7,307 nt of DNA, taken from positions 1-7,307 of the forward strand of contig DGUK01000084.1 in NCBI GenBank assembly GCA_002394635.1. Reading direction: 5' to 3'. The DNA is from Faecalitalea sp. UBA4312. Lineage in GTDB: Bacteria > Bacillota_I > Bacilli_A > Erysipelotrichales > Erysipelotrichaceae. The translations under genes and the position numbers were made by a program. Shown one piece after another: positions 6,585 to 7,307 of this stretch; position 1 is the first letter of the stretch, and the number at the start of each line of letters is the position of its first letter. The notes below the pieces were generated by a model. That model was not told the DNA's origin. It saw only the letters and a program-made list of their open reading frames with translations, and ran no database searches.

Positions 6585-7130
6585 TCAGAGCTCATCCAGA
6601 AAGTAGCGGTCATGTGTAACCATCAGAAGTGCACTTTTCATCGATGACAGCGTCGTCTGCAGCCATTCCACCATCTCATTGTCAAGATGATTTGTCGGCT
6701 CATCCAAAATCAAAAGATCACAAGGCTGCATCAATGCCACAGCCAATGCCAGACGTTTCTTCTGCCCACCGGACATAGGTGCTATGGCTTGATCAAATTC
6801 CGTAAAGCCCAGCTTCGTCAATACAGAACGAATCTGGTAATCCGGTATCTTCTGTTTCGAATCGTGACTTTTCATCTCCTGCCAGATGGTTTCTTTATGA
6901 AAGACAGGATTCTGTGATAGATATTGTATTGTACAGTCTTTTCTTTTCAGAATGGTTCCTGCATCCATCGGTTCCTGCCCGGCGATGATCTTTAAAAGCG
7001 TACTCTTTCCACTGCCGTTAATTCCAATCAATCCGATCCGATCGTTTGGTTCCACCGAAAAAGAGACATTTTGAAACAATGTTTTTTCATTGATGGTCTT
7101 TGTTAAAGAATCCACACTGATCAATGCCAT
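6585..7130 (-). CDS. N-terminal fragment of the ABC-F gene (one ABC domain)
   Basis: Under the standard code this open frame yields 181 residues: one complete nucleotide-binding domain with Walker A, signature, Walker B and H-switch, ending four residues after RYFLD... at DEL. It lacks the partner domain needed to form the two ATP sites of an ABC-F protein, so it is probably inactive alone. It has the strongest ribosome site of the window. Confidence 0.6.
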   Translation of the reverse strand: MALISVDSLTKTINEKTLFQNVSFSVEPNDRIGLIGINGSGKSTLLKIIAGQEPMDAGTILKRKDCTIQYLSQNPVFHKETIWQEMKSHDSKQKIPDYQIRSVLTKLGFTEFDQAIAPMSGGQKKRLALAVALMQPCDLLILDEPTNHLDNEMVEWLQTTLSSMKSALLMVTHDRYFLDEL

Positions 7131-7136
7131 CCTATT

Positions 7137-7144
7137 CCCTCCTT
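7137..7144 (-). promoter_or_regulatory. Ribosome binding site AAGGAGGG of the ABC-F gene
   Basis: AAGGAGGG is a near-perfect Shine-Dalgarno sequence placed 6 bases before the ATG at 7130, so it fixes the start. It begins only a few bases after the T-run of the rplQ terminator. No promoter can fit between the two, so transcription must read through that terminator or start inside rplQ. Confidence 0.85.
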
Positions 7145-7147
7145 CAT

Positions 7148-7176
7148 AAAAAAAGTGAAGTAGAAAACTACTTCAC
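7148..7176 (-). terminator. Intrinsic terminator of the rplQ operon
   Basis: On the minus strand GTGAAGTAG (7176-7168) and CTACTTCAC (7163-7155) form a perfect 9-bp stem with a TTTT loop, followed by seven T (7154-7148). The left arm is the last two sense codons and stop codon of rplQ. A ribosome finishing rplQ would cover this arm and could reduce termination. Confidence 0.9.
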
Positions 7177-7307
7177 AAATTCAACAATGGCCATTGGTGC
7201 TGCATCCCCACGGCGGATCCTTGTCTTTACGACTCTTGTATATCCTCCGTTGCGGTCTGCATAAGCAGGTCCGATCTCATTAAACAACTTCTGTAATGCT
7301 TTTGTTC
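7168..7307 (-). CDS. rplQ: 50S ribosomal protein L17, C-terminal part
   Basis: L17 is a large-subunit ribosomal protein near the exit tunnel, normally the last gene of the alpha operon after rpoA. The window holds its last 45 codons; the 5' part lies beyond base 7307. The residues [10 protein letters not shown] and [12 protein letters not shown] match the conserved end of the family. It stops in TAG at 7170-7168, inside the terminator stem. The ABC-F gene starts 37 bases downstream on the same strand. Confidence 0.95.
   Translation of the reverse strand, partial: TKALQKLFNEIGPAYADRNGGYTRVVKTRIRRGDAAPMAIVEFVK

Larger units (their letters stand above)
5379..7130 (-). pseudogene. uup: Uup-like ABC-F ATPase interrupted by an in-frame UGA
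   Basis: ABC-F proteins are soluble twin-ATPase proteins acting at the ribosome or on nucleic acid; none is a transporter. Read through the UGA, the product has 583 residues. Domain 1 has Walker A GINGSGKST (36-44), signature MSGGQ (119-123), Walker B LLILDE (139-144) and switch H173. The linker has ELAWVRAGVQAR (about 228-239), a Uup hallmark. Domain 2 has GTNGCGKST (311-319), LSGGE (400-404) and LLLDEP (421-426), followed by a coiled-coil tail (about 514-577) like the DNA-binding end of Uup. Codon 182 (6587-6585) is TGA, with homology continuing in frame directly after it (TELIEIDRGDFY). The equivalent residue in domain 2 is Cys. Starting from AAGGAGGG (7144-7137), the ATG at 7130 is certain. 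As written, full-length product requires readthrough; nonsense mutation or sequence error is likeliest. Confidence 0.82.

Overview
The window reads as a chromosomal stretch of a Bacillota (Firmicutes) genome of moderate GC. It has strong AGGAGG-type ribosome binding sites, sigma-A-like promoters, U-tailed intrinsic terminators, tightly packed genes, a one-piece tmRNA beside smpB, and a short ACT-domain SerA next to serC. A lineage near Erysipelotrichia is a guess from overall gene style, not something the sequence proves. All genes but one are ordinary and intact.

Left block (1-2019, minus strand): capA-like gene, then smpB, then ssrA. capA and smpB share one base (TGATG), so their translation is probably coupled. 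The complete tmRNA follows 21 bases after smpB. It has its own extended -10 promoter, whose -35 box lies inside the last codons of smpB, and a perfect 10-bp inverted repeat covers the smpB stop and the ssrA -10 box. SmpB and tmRNA together form the trans-translation ribosome rescue system. The tag frame predicts a 19-residue peptide ending in AFAA.

Middle block (2020-4504): a divergent intergenic region of 195 bases carries the serC promoter and a weaker capA promoter candidate. serC and serA follow on the plus strand, 2 bases apart. They encode two of the three steps of the phosphorylated serine pathway; serB is not in the window. A hairpin with T-runs on both sides closes serA and the convergent gene that ends there.

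Right block (4505-7307, minus strand): the end of rplQ (ribosomal protein L17), a strong terminator whose left arm is the last codons of rplQ, then an ABC-F ATPase of the Uup type that overlaps a 10-TM EamA/DMT transporter by 11 bases. The ABC-F gene is broken by one in-frame UGA at codon 182. Homology continues in the same frame on both sides, and the UGA falls where the second ABC domain has cysteine. This is the most notable anomaly. A nonsense mutation or a base-call error is the likeliest cause; recoding is possible but has little support here.

I see no CRISPR array, insertion sequence, phage gene or clearly new multi-gene system in this window.
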